Of a stretch of 64,000 nucleotides of DNA, positions 46,198-61,404 are shown piece by piece (within the stretch, counting starts at the first letter, position 1; the number at the start of each line of letters is the position of its first letter). Both the position numbers and the translations under genes were made by a program. The DNA comes from Sacculina carcini. Lineage: Eukaryota > Arthropoda > Thecostraca > Sacculinidae. The DNA lies in assembly GCA_916048095.2 (NCBI GenBank), contig OU696583.1, forward strand, positions 4,460,250 to 4,524,249, written 5' to 3'. Under the pieces are notes generated by a model. That model was given only the letters and a program-made list of their open reading frames with translations, was not told the DNA's origin and ran no database searches.

Positions 46198-47252
46198 CTG
46201 TGTAATAACAACAAACAAACGACAAGGTCAACAACACCACTCGACCAGGCGACAGTGATCATAAAAATCCAATATTGGAATCAAAATTGCATTTAAATGC
46301 GGTGCGGAAATGGTTTGGGAAAATGAAATGGAATAATAGTAAGTTTATTAGGAGAAAATAGAACAGCTGCAATACAGCATAAAATATTACGCAACCCATG
46401 CAAATGAAAACAATTCACTTTCATTCAACACATATTTCATGCTTATTTCATAATTTATCATTTTGAATTACTACGGCGCACCAATTTACATTATTTGTCG
46501 TGGGATAAATGGATCCGCACCAAAGAACATCGTCTCGAAGACGATAGCACGCACGGGAACAGCATTACGTCACAAAAGCATAACACCACTGGTAGCTGCT
46601 TGTGACGCGATGCAGTCTCCATTGATGAGTATTCACAGTGCAAAATCCCTATGGTTATGTCGAATCTGCATGATGTATCAAATATAACATGCAGATATAG
46701 ATCGCAGGGTCGATTTTACAATTAAAAAATAATGATTTACCTAGCAAAATAACGCAGTGTTTGGAACAGTTCACTTTCAAATTATTTGTACTATAAAATG
46801 TACTGCTGTAGAGTGAATTTCATTACCACACCGATAATATATTGTTTTCATATGACCAACTATATGCATACGAAGAATCATATTCTCATACACACATTAT
46901 ACATGTGTGCTTCTATATCTACATTCTCTCGCATCCAAACTCAATAACTGTAGCTCTGCCAATATACTCGGAGATGAAATTGCACAATTCCATGCAAGCC
47001 GCTGTTGTTGCAGTACATGTGGACTTTCACCACGCGAGTATCACAGAGCACACACACACACACCGCCTATACGCTGCCTATACGAACGATGAAGAGCCGT
47101 TAGAAAATAAGAATGATCGGGAACCAAGGCGGTCTGCCAAGCACTGGTATATGTAATTAAACAGAATCATACGTTTGAAGCACTATGCCCACTATATTGA
47201 CCAATGACCATACCACATGAGGGGCCACACACCGACCTACACACACATACAC

Positions 47253-47283
<31 letters not shown>

Positions 47284-49735
47284 TACACCCAACACACTCG
47301 TGGCGCGGGTGACGAAGCCGCCTTGAATGGTCATCAAACGACCTCCACACAAGATGCACCCAATCACTTGCACTAAATAGTCCAGCTGTGTATGGTTAAC
47401 TGCATATTGAACCCGGCGCGTACCTATTAAACGCACATATTAAACGCACAACACGTGCAGCCCGGGAGAAAGTAGGAAGTAAAGAGAAAAAGAAAATGAA
47501 CACAAGGAGATTGTTTGAGTGTGTAAATCAGATGAGTCTTGGTTTACAAAAGACAAGCCAGTCCATTGTACGCGACAAACAAGATAACACACACACACAC
47601 ACACACACGAAGCGTAGAGCACACAGAGAACAAAATCATTGACATTTCATGTGTTTCCTTTTATCCCATTGATATGCACACAATATGTGCATGTATGCTG
47701 AGATGCGTGCCTGTGTATGAACGTGTATCAGTAAGTGCGACTTCCTTAATCGCATGAAAACATAATTAAGCATAAACACAAAAAATACATAACTTACACG
47801 CATATATCAAAATCATTCACTCAGCATGAATATTCGTCCTCAATTGAGTTAAATTGTTCATTGTGTGGCAGCCAATGATGAGCTGTAGATGATGACGCAA
47901 GTGTACATACAACACACGTTTCCGCGCGTCCGTGTGTGTCCGTGTGAGCGTGCAGGGAGGATGGATGAATGGGGAGGGTTGAACTATCACATTGAAATTC
48001 AACGCCAGGATCTCGGCTTGATCCTGCATCCAGCCCCAGCACGCACACGCACACACAACACATATAAACACGTTCGAGAGCAAAAACAGGGTCAGACAGA
48101 AACATCGGTTAGAGGAATGGGAAAATACATCAGCGCCGATTCACTATTTAATAACAATTTACCACTTGTTACCTTTGTATAGCCATTTATTAACTTTCCA
48201 TTAACACTTGTTACCTTCAATTGCGTTGGGCGTGTGTTTGTGCGTTATACTCGTATGTGTAATATGTATGCGTTTAAGTGGAAGTCAAGGTGTGATTGAA
48301 GTATGCCGCATTTGACCGCACTCCGCAGTTTGTGCTCACAATGAAATTCCAACCGGCCGAAAATGGAATAAAACATTCATGTATTCGCTGTATTGCACTT
48401 CAATGAAGCCAGGCAATATATCAGGCAATATCCGTTTCTCAGAAGAAGAAAAACCACTGCCAGAGGCACTGGCATTTGCATACAATTCGCCTGCGTCGGA
48501 ATCCTATGTGCATTGTATGAGCACATGAATGAAAAAACTAGACAAACTTGAATAACGCGCAAGTGAATTGACTGCACGGAGAATTTTTCACTGCGTAGAA
48601 TGGCAGCCTGCATGAGAACGATCGGAAATCATGAGGTGAATACTTTGCATCATCACAGAACCCGTCATGGTTTCAGTGAATGGCGTATATATCACAAGCG
48701 AGGACGAAGAGTGTAGGAGCAGGGAGGTGTTCACTTTCCTTGAGAAGTGTGAGCAGGACGAATAACGGTCATATCGGTTACGCCTCGAGAAGTGCATCGT
48801 GCCGCTACAAGACGGCGCGCTGAAAGGTCAATTAGATGAGCGCGCCGAGATGGAAGCAGAATTCACATTGTGGAGCGATGGAATCAGACAGGACCAACAC
48901 TCATCGGCCGCACTGAATAATGAAATGGCGCAGCCGATCACGCGCACCATCGACACACATTTTAATTGCTTACAAATAACAGAAGACAGCCAATAATGAA
49001 GCCAGACAGCACATGCCAGCACCGATTTACTGTTGGCCAAAGAGGAATAATGTAGCAAAATACATCAGCAAATAATGACCACGCTTGAAATAGTACTCTT
49101 CAGTGCACAGTGCCTTACGCATCCATTGCGATAAGGCCGTACTCGGTGAATTCTCCTGTACGAAACTATTTACTAGTTAGCTGGTGGTGGAGTTAGAAAG
49201 GTCGACCATGTGTATACACCATCAACACACACACACACCCATATATGTGTGTGTGTATATATAAATGTGTTGTAGGCTGCGACCAAATGCCATACAGCAG
49301 CGTTCTCCGGCGAAAACACCAGCAATGTGCATTTCAAAGCTCATTGAAAGTTGAGCCATTGAGCGCTAATGACTGTCAAACATGAATGATAGCACTGTGG
49401 CAAGCAGCGAACAAGACCGCATGGCACACGCCGCCACACCACTCCAACACTCGGGTCAAGGTAACCTTACAGACACACGTACACACATGCACATTGACAC
49501 GAACACCACACGACATGAATACCCAGGGCTGACACAAGTGATCACGTTTCTTCACACGCACCTGCACACTCACATAAACACACACACACACACACGCACA
49601 GATACACACATCTTACTCGAGATCTTGCAAAGTCCATCAAAAGATCAGACAAAAGTGGTGCTGACAGTTGCGATGCCAACGCGTGCATATTAATAAAGAC
49701 ACTGACATGTGCGGTGTGCATGACACCACCACAAG

Positions 49736-49812
<77 letters not shown>

Positions 49813-51060
49813 ATGTGTGAAGACGAGACTGGTAGATGTACCCGCATACGCTGCCAGCTTGCACATTCACATGCTGGGCGCGTGCAAGACAGTGTCAAGG
49901 TTGTTGTCGACGCAGTGTCATCGCACGCAGTCAGAAGCGTGTGTCAATGACACCACGTGCCCAAACCAAGTGTTAAAACAATCAGCTTATAAGGTCCAAA
50001 CACAAGATAATAACACAACATTGAAGCACGGGGTGCTAACAACATTCAAACACGGGGTTCTAACAAAATTCAACAATGTTTCATGTTTCAACAAATTCAA
50101 CGCTTGAACAACGTTCATGTGTTAGCTGCATAATGTGCTTAGCACGATGTGTGAGTTGTTAGCACCTGCTAACATAAGGTGTTAACACGGGCTCTCAGAG
50201 CTCGCCCAGTCTCACTGCCCACTAGCCAGTATACTCAACGCACTGCTCTAGGCTCGCAGTGAGCGTGAACACTGAGCATCACGGTGAGCACAAAATACTG
50301 GCCTCGTGCTCACTCGACGACAGTACGACAGTATGATGGGCATAACGCGACATGACATCTGGCACGTATATCGCCGCAGAATATCGGTAATTCGCGTGTC
50401 AACACCAACAGTGTAAACGTATATTGCTGCGAGATGAGCGTGAAATGTGAGAGGATTCTACTCGAGCTACACACACACACTCACGCACACACAACTAACG
50501 GCACTTGCAAGCTGATTTGAGAATAAGAGAAGATAATCAGATCTTCGATATCTCATAATCTAGCGCACAATCAATGGTGAGAAAGTGCATGTGTATACAA
50601 ACAAACATACAGATACACACACACACATACAAATGCACCGAAACATCGTTGTTCTGCAACAAAGGAAAGTGGGTGGAAACAGGCAAGACGCGTCAACTTT
50701 CAACGATGTCGCCACTTGAAACGAGCTAGGACGGCAACTGGAAATGACCGATCACTTGCAATTTCCACCTCCAATACAAACCACTTTCAACTTCAGTTGC
50801 GCTACACACACACACACACACACACACACACGCGCGCGCGCGCACAGATAGACACACAGGGACACACAGACAGAAACATACAATACACCAGTGCGCCGTA
50901 TATGGTGGGATAAGTTCAAGAGGAGCGGTGAGTGGTGATTAGAATGAAAGAATAGTAGCCAATGACAGTGAATTTCAACACCACCCGGTTAAAACAACAC
51001 ACACACACACACACCACCCGGCTAATACAACACACACACACCCACTTAACAAATCTGAAT
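46198..51060. other. Upstream region, no supported exon
   Basis: This should be intron or 5' region of the ARHGAP20-like gene. It contains CA tracts at 47,050-47,065 and 47,220-47,288, (CA)n at 47,588-47,608, (GT)n at 49,741-49,811 and a (CA)n-(CG)n block at 50,805-50,844. Open frames on both strands lack domain motifs; a piece near 47,300-47,390 (minus) is coding-like in composition only. Confidence 0.5.
49741..49811. repeat. (GT)n microsatellite, 71 bp
   Basis: Uninterrupted GT tract. Confidence 0.97.
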
Positions 51061-51246
51061 AAAGGACTTGTATATATATACATATACTTTGGAAGGAGGC
51101 CATTATGTATGCAGGATTTGTTGAAATCAACAGAAATCTGGGCACTATTGTGCTGGTACGATAGCTTCTCTATGCTTCGCACGATATTTCTGTGTTCAGG
51201 AGACAACACAATCAGTTGTTCACTGAAGTATATTCCTCGAGGTACC

Positions 51247-51272
51247 TTTCGGCTATCACTAGCCATCGTCAG
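51247..51272 (-). ncRNA. Hammerhead-ribozyme-like core, left arm
   Basis: On the minus strand CTGACGA, a T, stem GGCTA, loop GTGA, stem TAGCC, then GAAA: the conserved CUGANGA / stem II / GAAA arrangement of a hammerhead. Stem II is perfect over five pairs. Stems I and III and the cleavage site could not be drawn with certainty. Confidence 0.5.
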
Positions 51273-51431
51273 GAGAAGTAGATATAACACAATATCACTC
51301 ATGTGTCAATGTAGGTGCCACATTGGCACATGAGTGATATATTGTCCACCTTGTATATGAACACCGTTTATCCTGTACTGTTTGATATTGAGTATTTTGC
51401 TTTGTATTGTATTGTGTTATATCTACTTCTC

Positions 51432-51457
51432 CTGACGATGGCTATTGATAGCCGAAA
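51432..51457 (+). ncRNA. Hammerhead-ribozyme-like core, right arm
   Basis: CTGACGA, a T, stem GGCTA, loop TTGA, stem TAGCC, then GAAA. Compared with the left arm, differences fall in the loop and just after GAAA while stem II and the core bases are unchanged, as expected of a constrained RNA fold. Confidence 0.5.
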
Positions 51458-51621
51458 TGTACCTCGAGGAATAAACTTCAGTGAACAACTGAGTGTGTTG
51501 TCTCCTGAACACAGAAAAATCGTGCGAAGCATAGAGAAGCTATCGTACCAGCACAATAGTGCCCAGATTGTTGTTGATTTCAACAAATCCTGCATACATA
51601 CATATATACACATATACACAC

Positions 51622-51659
<38 letters not shown>

Positions 51660-51744
51660 ATGTATGCGCCCACACGTCCAAACAGCCCACGCATATCAAT
51701 GAAATGACTGGAACAGAGCGACAAACAGGCTTGTGCATGTGTGT

Positions 51745-51746
<2 letters not shown>

Positions 51747-51812
<66 letters not shown>
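51747..51812. repeat. (AT)n microsatellite, 66 bp
   Basis: Uninterrupted AT tract just right of the Penelope-like pair. A shorter AT tract with GT lies at 51,617-51,660. Confidence 0.97.
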
Positions 51813-51814
<2 letters not shown>

Positions 51815-52069
51815 CTGTTTGTGTTGTAGTGTTTCATATTTTCCATAATGTTATTCCACGTATTCCAAATAGTATCTCTGTTTGAATTTGCAAGCATAAA
51901 ACGAATTAATCGAGTTAGTTTTCACCAGTAGAACTAGCACACGCGACAACAACACAGTGCAGTATGCATGTGAAAGAGTGTGTATATGCATGTGTGTATG
52001 TGCTAGTGAGTGAGTGTGCGTGTGTGTACGTATGTGTGCGTGTGTGTACATGTGCTTGTATGTGTGCGC

Positions 52070-52147
<78 letters not shown>

Positions 52148-52161
52148 TGTGCGTGTGTGTT

Positions 52162-52199
<38 letters not shown>

Positions 52200-53433
52200 C
52201 TAGATGAATCAAATCGAACACACAGGTTGTCTGATATGTATTGTACCAGTCTGTATAAAATGTGCACGTTATTGGGTCAAACCAATTAATACCGCTCCTA
52301 CAACAACACACTCACACACACTTCCTCGCCACATACATTCAAACGCACGGACACACATGTTTGTAGTATCATGTGTTTACTGGTTTCTAGCCATATACAT
52401 TGTCATTTTAGTTGATATATCATGTGCCGTATTCCTGTTATGTTCCTCTCTCTACCAGTTTCCCATCTCTCTCACGTGCGAATTGTGCACAGGTGCATGG
52501 CTGCATGATGCAGTTTATACCGCTTGCACTCTTTCTGCGTATTCGGTCAAATGATCAATACAAGCTTTGCTGTTTCATGTCCTAGATTTATTGTCAAATA
52601 TTGCCAAGTATATTGCCAAGTATATACGAGTTTGAATGGACACAAACCGCAGCACACACTCTTCGGAGAAGTAAATGATATAATCTAATAGAACAATACC
52701 GTTGATTAAGCATTACTGATAACGTCACCATCTTCAAACCAAGATTGACCAATGTGTCAGTGAATATTCGGCGATAACGTGACCACAAATTCCTGTGGTG
52801 AGGATGTCACATATTGGATGTCACATATTACACAATTTGGTGATTAGAAGGTGAAGGTTGTAGCAACGAAAATCGGCGAAAAAGTTCCACAATGTTCAAG
52901 CACAAAAGGCATAGGGATCACATCAGTTATTATGTGCACGCACGCAGACCAACATGCATATAGCGGAGGAATTTGTTCAATACGACCGCATTCCAGAGCG
53001 GCCAACAGACGGAAACAATTGTATAAAACTGACTCACACCTCGCCAACAACACACACACACACACTGACACACACACATGCACACACACACACACACTGA
53101 GACACACATGCACACACACACACTGAGACACACATGCACACACACACACACGCCCTTACATGCATACACGTACAAAAAAATTACTTTTCATAGTGATCCA
53201 TATTTGTCATTAAAGCATAGGCAAGGATTGCTGATTGGCAAGCCACGGGGATGTTATTTGTGAACACACAAGCAAGTATGAGATTAACTCGAATGGCACT
53301 CGAGGAATGCAGAATGAAGCGGAGTGGAAATGATGAGGAAAACGGTACCGGGAGATTCCTTGGCCGATGTGCTAGCAAACAAGAGAACGAGTCAGGAAGT
53401 ATAGACATTCCATACGTCAGTGACAGAACGCAT

Positions 53434-53507
<74 letters not shown>

Positions 53508-56103
53508 AATACATTTGAGACCAGAAGCGAGTAGGGACTGCTGTGATATTATACGATGCTTGAGGCCAAGACATATTCATTCCGATGACATTTATATGCC
53601 ACGAAGATAAAACAGTCACGTGATCAATGGTTTTCAGGGGTTCTTAACCGGGACTCACACAACTCAACTCTTTTTAACTCTTCTTAACTCGCACACTTAG
53701 GGAATGCGAACCTAGTTCCTATAACCTATGGGTGCAGATTTCTATGAAAAGGAAATAAATTTGAAGGAACTTTAAGATGTAATAAAAATTTGAATACAAA
53801 AGCTTCGACATTACGTCATTTGCATTTTTATGCTTTTCATATACCTATCAATAATCCAAAAGCCATTGCTCCAGTTGAAACATAGATAATTGAAAAAGTG
53901 ACCATGGACCAATATTAAGGTGATGCGATGTTGATGCGAATTGAAAAACACGCAATATAAACACAAATTATAAGTTTATCCCTACAACCACGTGATGACA
54001 ATTGTATAATAGACTGCACGGCAGAACGTCGCGCATTAAAACTCTGTGAGTCAGTGTGCGTCAGAGATTTGAAATACAACAAAATTATAATTAAATCCTT
54101 GGAAATTTTTCACACAAAAAAAACGCTTAAAAATAGAAGCTTACGACTATGCATTACGGAGAATGTAACGTGTATGTGTGTGTATACGCAGGATGATTCA
54201 GTAATACATATATAACCAAAGAATCAAAGCTTGCGCTCAACTCACCAAATGTTGACACAGCTTTTGTGCATGCAACTTGAAAAATCCGAGCCATACGAAA
54301 AACAGCTACACTCACAACAATCAGATCATACACACTGGCACGGCTCAGCGTTATACAACACACACACAGCACACCGACTCACACACGATCAACACCGTTG
54401 CACTATACACGCGTGTACATACACGCACACATGACACACTCGTCACGCAGTCACAAAACGCGCACACACGCAGCCACGACGAGGCAAGAAGACCACTTGA
54501 AGGCGCCGGGAAGGCAGCGATAGAGTCAGGTCACACCGACCCCGGTGCTGCCCTCTACACGGTCGTGTGGCGTACCAATGACGGCGGGAGATCGGCGTGT
54601 GTGAGTGCGTGTGTGCCCACTTGTGAGAAAATGGCGTTAAGTTAATGATATGCAGTCAGCTAAACTAGACGGACACACTGGTGGACAGCAACCAAGAAGA
54701 AATACATTGTAGTTGAATTGTGCGAGGTGAGAGGGCAGGTGATAGTGTGCGTCAACAAGTGATCAAGCCCATCCGAGGAGGGATTCTGTGATGCCAAATT
54801 AAGGGCATAAAAGCGAAATCCCCACAGTTAAAGTAATAGTTGGCGCTATGACCATTCAAATTGCTGCTGGCAAAAGACAGCAGGCATGACAAGCGTTCTT
54901 TGAACCCAAAAACCAAATGAACATTTATCCAGTAAATTTATTATGATATAATGCAATCAATACTCATTAGCTACTGGTCTACAAGAATAAAACTTCCCGA
55001 AACTATTTAGTTAAAAAAAATAGTTTAAGCATTTCCTCAGTTCGGTGCATCTCCTAAGAGTTAGTACATATGTATAGTGCATATGTACTGCATTCAAACG
55101 GTTTAACTAGATCACACTGAAGTCAACTCGAAAAAACCAAGCGACAACACATCACTGGCATCAAATAAGTGGTGAAGCTAGGACAGCCGACTGCAGTTAA
55201 CCAAGTGTCCGGCAGGGGTCGCTAGTGTTGCTGATACCGTTCCTCCAACGCTTGGACTGTACACATTCTTCCTAATTGACAAACACACAAACACGTGTGT
55301 GTGTATGTATGTGTGTGTGTGTGTGTGTCAGTGTGTGTGTGTGTGTGTGTGTTGGTGTGACCGTCCATTGTGTAGCTAACAATTAATCATATATTAGTCG
55401 GACACCACATAACTACTGGTATATCCGTTATCAGCCACCGGCACACACACGAACACACACACGAACACACACACACCCGTGTTTCGAAGTCTCAAGTCAG
55501 TCCGATGGCAGGTTTCCATGCTGAGACCTTCAGCTTGAAGACCGTGCACACAGTGAAAAAAGTACATCCAGGTATGTTTCAATGTCACTGTTCTCGTTCA
55601 TGACTGTTCACTGTTCATGTTGACAATGTCAAGAATGCGCCATACATCAGAGCATGAGAGAGCATAACATGCGTATATATTTGGTTAGATATGCATTGCT
55701 TCCTATATAAGATTCGTACGAATTGCAAACATTATGGAAAAAAATTCAAGCGAATTCCGGCAAATCTTGGCCACATAAAATGTTTATTGGCGGCTTACTA
55801 AGAATTAGCTTTGTGGGAAAACAACAAAAACACACTAACAAGCGTATACACACGCCTAATGATAGGTGATTGTATGCTCATTGTGCGTGTGAGTGTGTGT
55901 GTGTGGGCGCCAATGTGCAAGTTAAGACACACACACACACGCACAATGCATACAATCATACATACATACAATACATGCATACATACAATGCGCGTAGCGT
56001 GTGAGAGTAGCAGACACTGCGATGTTATTGCAATAGAAACAGAACGAAAGAAAAAAACAGGATAGCGACAAATATTTGACAAGTTTTCAGTGCAGAAAGC
56101 GTG

Positions 56104-56173
<70 letters not shown>

Positions 56174-56482
56174 CTGAGCAGAGTAATCAAAAGCAAGGCG
56201 CAAAATAGGAGAGAAGCGCGAGAAAACAGCGAGACTTGTGGTGCCGGTTTAATCTCGACTGCACAGGGTCATCCCACCCACACACGCAGAAAAGTCCAAC
56301 AAGATGCGTGCGCGGTGATAAACAATATATACTGTATTGTTATTGTATGGTGAGAACAGGGAAAATAGCCAGAAAGATTACAGTGAAAATTACGCATAAT
56401 CAAGCAAGTGGTTATGTTATATATCGAAATTTCCCACTGTATGTATGTGTGTGTGTGTGTTTTTTTTATGTGTGTGTGTGTA

Positions 56483-56537
<55 letters not shown>

Positions 56538-57343
56538 TGTGTTTCAATAGGCGTTCGTGAGGTGAGCAGGATAATGTACAGTAATAAAATGCATAAAATA
56601 ATTGCGATAATGAGAAGATACACAGTGAAAGAAAACAATCGGCATTCGCCACTGTGTGATTCCAATAGCAACCTCCCACATTGTATAAACGGTATATCGT
56701 ACTCTCTCACACACACAAGCGCACATTAAATGTTGCAGGTACACTAGCACGTACATACACACTATTACAATAAAAACTCAACGTGCGCATGTATAGGCAC
56801 GGACGCCGCACACAGATTCAAGCTGAGACTTGGCACGTGCGGTTCAGCGTTATTTGCCGGCAACCGCAGGCAAAATGCACCTTGGTTCTGGCCAGATGAA
56901 AACGTGTGAAACAAACAAGGAAGGATTACACACAAACAGGCACGCGCTGTCAGTGTTTTGTTCCCACTCGTCGGCCAAAATGCTCAGCCGATGTGTACAG
57001 CCGCAAATAGACACGCACACAAACAGTCACACAGGTGTGAACAAAGCGTGTGTGTCTAGACTGGTGGCTGTTAAAAATAATCTTATATATGCACATTGGT
57101 CGGTGAAAACACACGGATGCTTTGGCGAATTTTTCATAGTTAACAAATAGTTCAGCTAATTAAAACAACCTCCGTTTGATAAAGCAGTGTAAGTTTACCA
57201 CACCGTAGCATACGGCTGATATACCCTCAAGATGTGATCATTCCAATTGAATACAACCGATTAATGCTGATCAGAAATATAATACGGATCAATTGAATAT
57301 TTCACTGGATCATCACGAATATACTTTTTGTTATTCTTGCAAG
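51813..57343. other. Microsatellite-dense stretch, no supported gene
   Basis: (GT)n at 52,075-52,146 and 52,167-52,194, (CA)n at 53,048-53,150 in CACACACTGAGACACACATG-like units, (CA)n at 53,436-53,505, (GT)n at 55,311-55,352, (CA)n at 56,104-56,169, (GT)n at 56,484-56,532. A GC-richer patch at 54,480-54,640 has no recognisable coding signal. A minus-strand segment ending at a GTGAGT donor near 54,244 is a weak exon candidate. Confidence 0.5.
53436..53505. repeat. (CA)n microsatellite, 70 bp
   Basis: Uninterrupted CA tract. Confidence 0.97.
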
Positions 57344-57767
57344 GCCGACCTTGGGCATAGGCAAACTAGGCGGCCGCCTCGGGCACCAGATTGGTGGAGG
57401 CCTCGCACAGGAACCACACAGGAATATACCTCTTCATATAACATTAGCAATTTCGATTGCTATTGAATCGGGGACGATATTTTTCACGTTGAAACAAAAA
57501 CGAAGCTATTTGAGATCGACATTGACGTAAGAACGCCTGAACAGTATGTCAATATCTATCGAAAGAGATATAGTTATATAGAGATATAGTATAAAGAGAT
57601 ATAGTTAGATTTGTATGAGTATTTAGATTACTCACAGTGTTTCAGATAGTCCAGATATATTTGTAAATACTTTTAATAAAGTGCACAATATTATCTGTTG
57701 GTATATATGTCTTAATTCTCCATTTCATCTGGGGTCGCCAAATTGCCTTTGCCTATGCCAAATTCTT
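57344..57767. mobile_element. Probable hAT-like element remnant
   Basis: TTGGGCATAGGCAAACTAGG near the left end is inverted at the right end as TTTGGCATAGGCAAAGGC, and GGCGGCC / GGCGACC follows inside both. The flanks CTTGCAAG and ATCGCAAG are similar but not identical 8-mers. The interior is AT-rich and non-coding. Classification by terminal-repeat wording is from memory. Confidence 0.5.
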
Positions 57768-59945
<2,178 letters not shown>

Positions 59946-59948
59946 CAA

Positions 59949-60064
59949 TTGGCCTCGTGTGACCACGGCTTTGATCCGTGGTTATACTAGCCCAATTGTT
60001 GGCTTGTAGAGGGCAGCTCTTGGGCTGGCCGACAATTGACTCGCGAGTGATCACACGAGGCCAA
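59949..60064. repeat. Small inverted-repeat element
   Basis: TTGGCCTCGTGTGACCA at 59,949-59,965 is inverted at 60,048-60,064 (reversed: TTGGCCTCGTGTGATCA). Related half-copies occur at 60,493-60,511 (TTGGCCTCCTGTGACCAC) and 60,529-60,549 (TTGGTCTCGTATGTCCATGG). It is probably a MITE or decayed transposon end; no target duplication was identified. Confidence 0.55.
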
Positions 60065-61359
60065 GCCAAGCCAATATCTATGTCTATATACCTACTTATT
60101 TCCTTCATATCTGCTATACTTTTTAACCTAGTAATGTATTAAACATTAAAATAAATTGTTGATATATTATATTACAGATTCCACCTCATCATGATGAAAT
60201 TGTCACAATAAAATGAGCACACCACATCACAGGCCCTCAAACTGAGTTTAATTCACTCCACGCGTTGATTCAGAGCCATGTGGTCAGCAACAGAGGATCG
60301 AATATAGCGCGAAAATTTGCCTTGCACGAGAATTCAATCATTTGCAGCGTGACAGTGCGCACCCAACATCTTCTGGAGGCAAGCCGCTGAAATGCATGTC
60401 AATCGGCCTGAAAAATTTATCATGTTCAACTTCGGTTTTTGGGACAATTATTTGCCAAGCCAACAATTGGCAATTGTTGGTCAAGCCAACGATTGGCCTC
60501 CTGTGACCACTCCAGGAAGCCAATAATTGGTCTCGTATGTCCATGGCTTTAGCACGCCACACGGCCGGCAAGACGCCGCTGTCACCGAAGGCGTGGCGCC
60601 CCAGCCCCCTCTAGCGGCCAATAAACACAACGAGCCAAGCACGGCAGAATGGCGGCAATCAAGGCAGGCAGTGTTTTTTCCAATGTGACTGTATGCGCGT
60701 CTGTCAGCGTTCTGGTATGTCGTCGATACAGCATACACTCACACTCACGCACATATAGACAGGCACACAGACAGACAGACAGACAGACACGGGCACGCAG
60801 AGGCATGCCAAGGTCAGCCACTTTGTCGCGCAGTCCAAGAAGCCACACACACACACACACAATATATATATATATATGATCAAGTATAAATGTATATACA
60901 TACGAGCATGTGAGAAATAAAGCAGATATAATGAGAGATTGAACACCTTCGCGGGTTCATGCATTAATATCATAATCATCCCAGCTTGGTGAGGTTGGTC
61001 AGAATGATGCTATGGTTTTGAGAATCAGTGCGCAGGTGAGAAATTGTCCAAATCAAGCGTTAAGTTCAGGTATGATGCTTGACACAGCGCGTTATTTTCT
61101 TGACTCAACGAACGTACAATGGGAAGAAGTTCTAAGAAAACAGTGTCTTCTACCTGCTGGGCCGCCCACACGGATAAAAATTGTGGAGAATCGAAGACAA
61201 AGAGCGGATAACAAGCGATTTAGATGCGTTTCTTCTGTGCGCTCCCAAACAAACACACAAACATGTCGGTAATTGCAGTTAGTGTACGTACATGCACCTG
61301 TGTGTATATGCTCGGAGTTTTGTGTTGACGATTGTGTATGCCTGTATGTTTGTGTGTGT

Positions 61360-61404
<45 letters not shown>

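Larger units (their letters stand above)
51105..51600. mobile_element. Head-to-head pair of Penelope-like element ends
   Basis: The left arm (51,105-51,304) is inverted relative to the right arm (51,315-51,600). The right arm has about 70 extra bases, and the centre is a palindrome around CATTGGCACATGAGTGATAT. Each arm, read outward, has a CTGACGA...GAAA core, then ACCTCGAGGAATA, then a short frame (PRGINFSEQLSVLSPEHRK, IEKLSYQHNSAQI, VDFNKSCIHNGLLPKY in the left arm). Hammerhead motifs followed by the start of the ORF are known from Penelope-like element pseudo-LTRs, and a His...Cys...(L/I)PK-like N-terminal pattern fits. No RT or GIY-YIG domain remains. Confidence 0.6.

Noticed and set aside
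47281-47390. Minus-strand coding-like segment as the missing DH exon
   Set aside because: Its residues do not match DH conserved regions and no clean donor in phase 0 follows.
49382-49462. Plus-strand ATG frame ending at CAAG|GTAACC as a first exon
   Set aside because: A single short segment with an acceptable start and donor, but no downstream plus-strand exon could be found and no homology recognised.
55455-55572. Plus-strand segment ending at CCAG|GTATGTTT as an exon
   Set aside because: Good donor only; no convincing acceptor, partner exon or recognisable protein.
61012-61272. Plus-strand 86-codon frame
   Set aside because: No recognised motif, no splice context and AT-rich codon use; likely chance.
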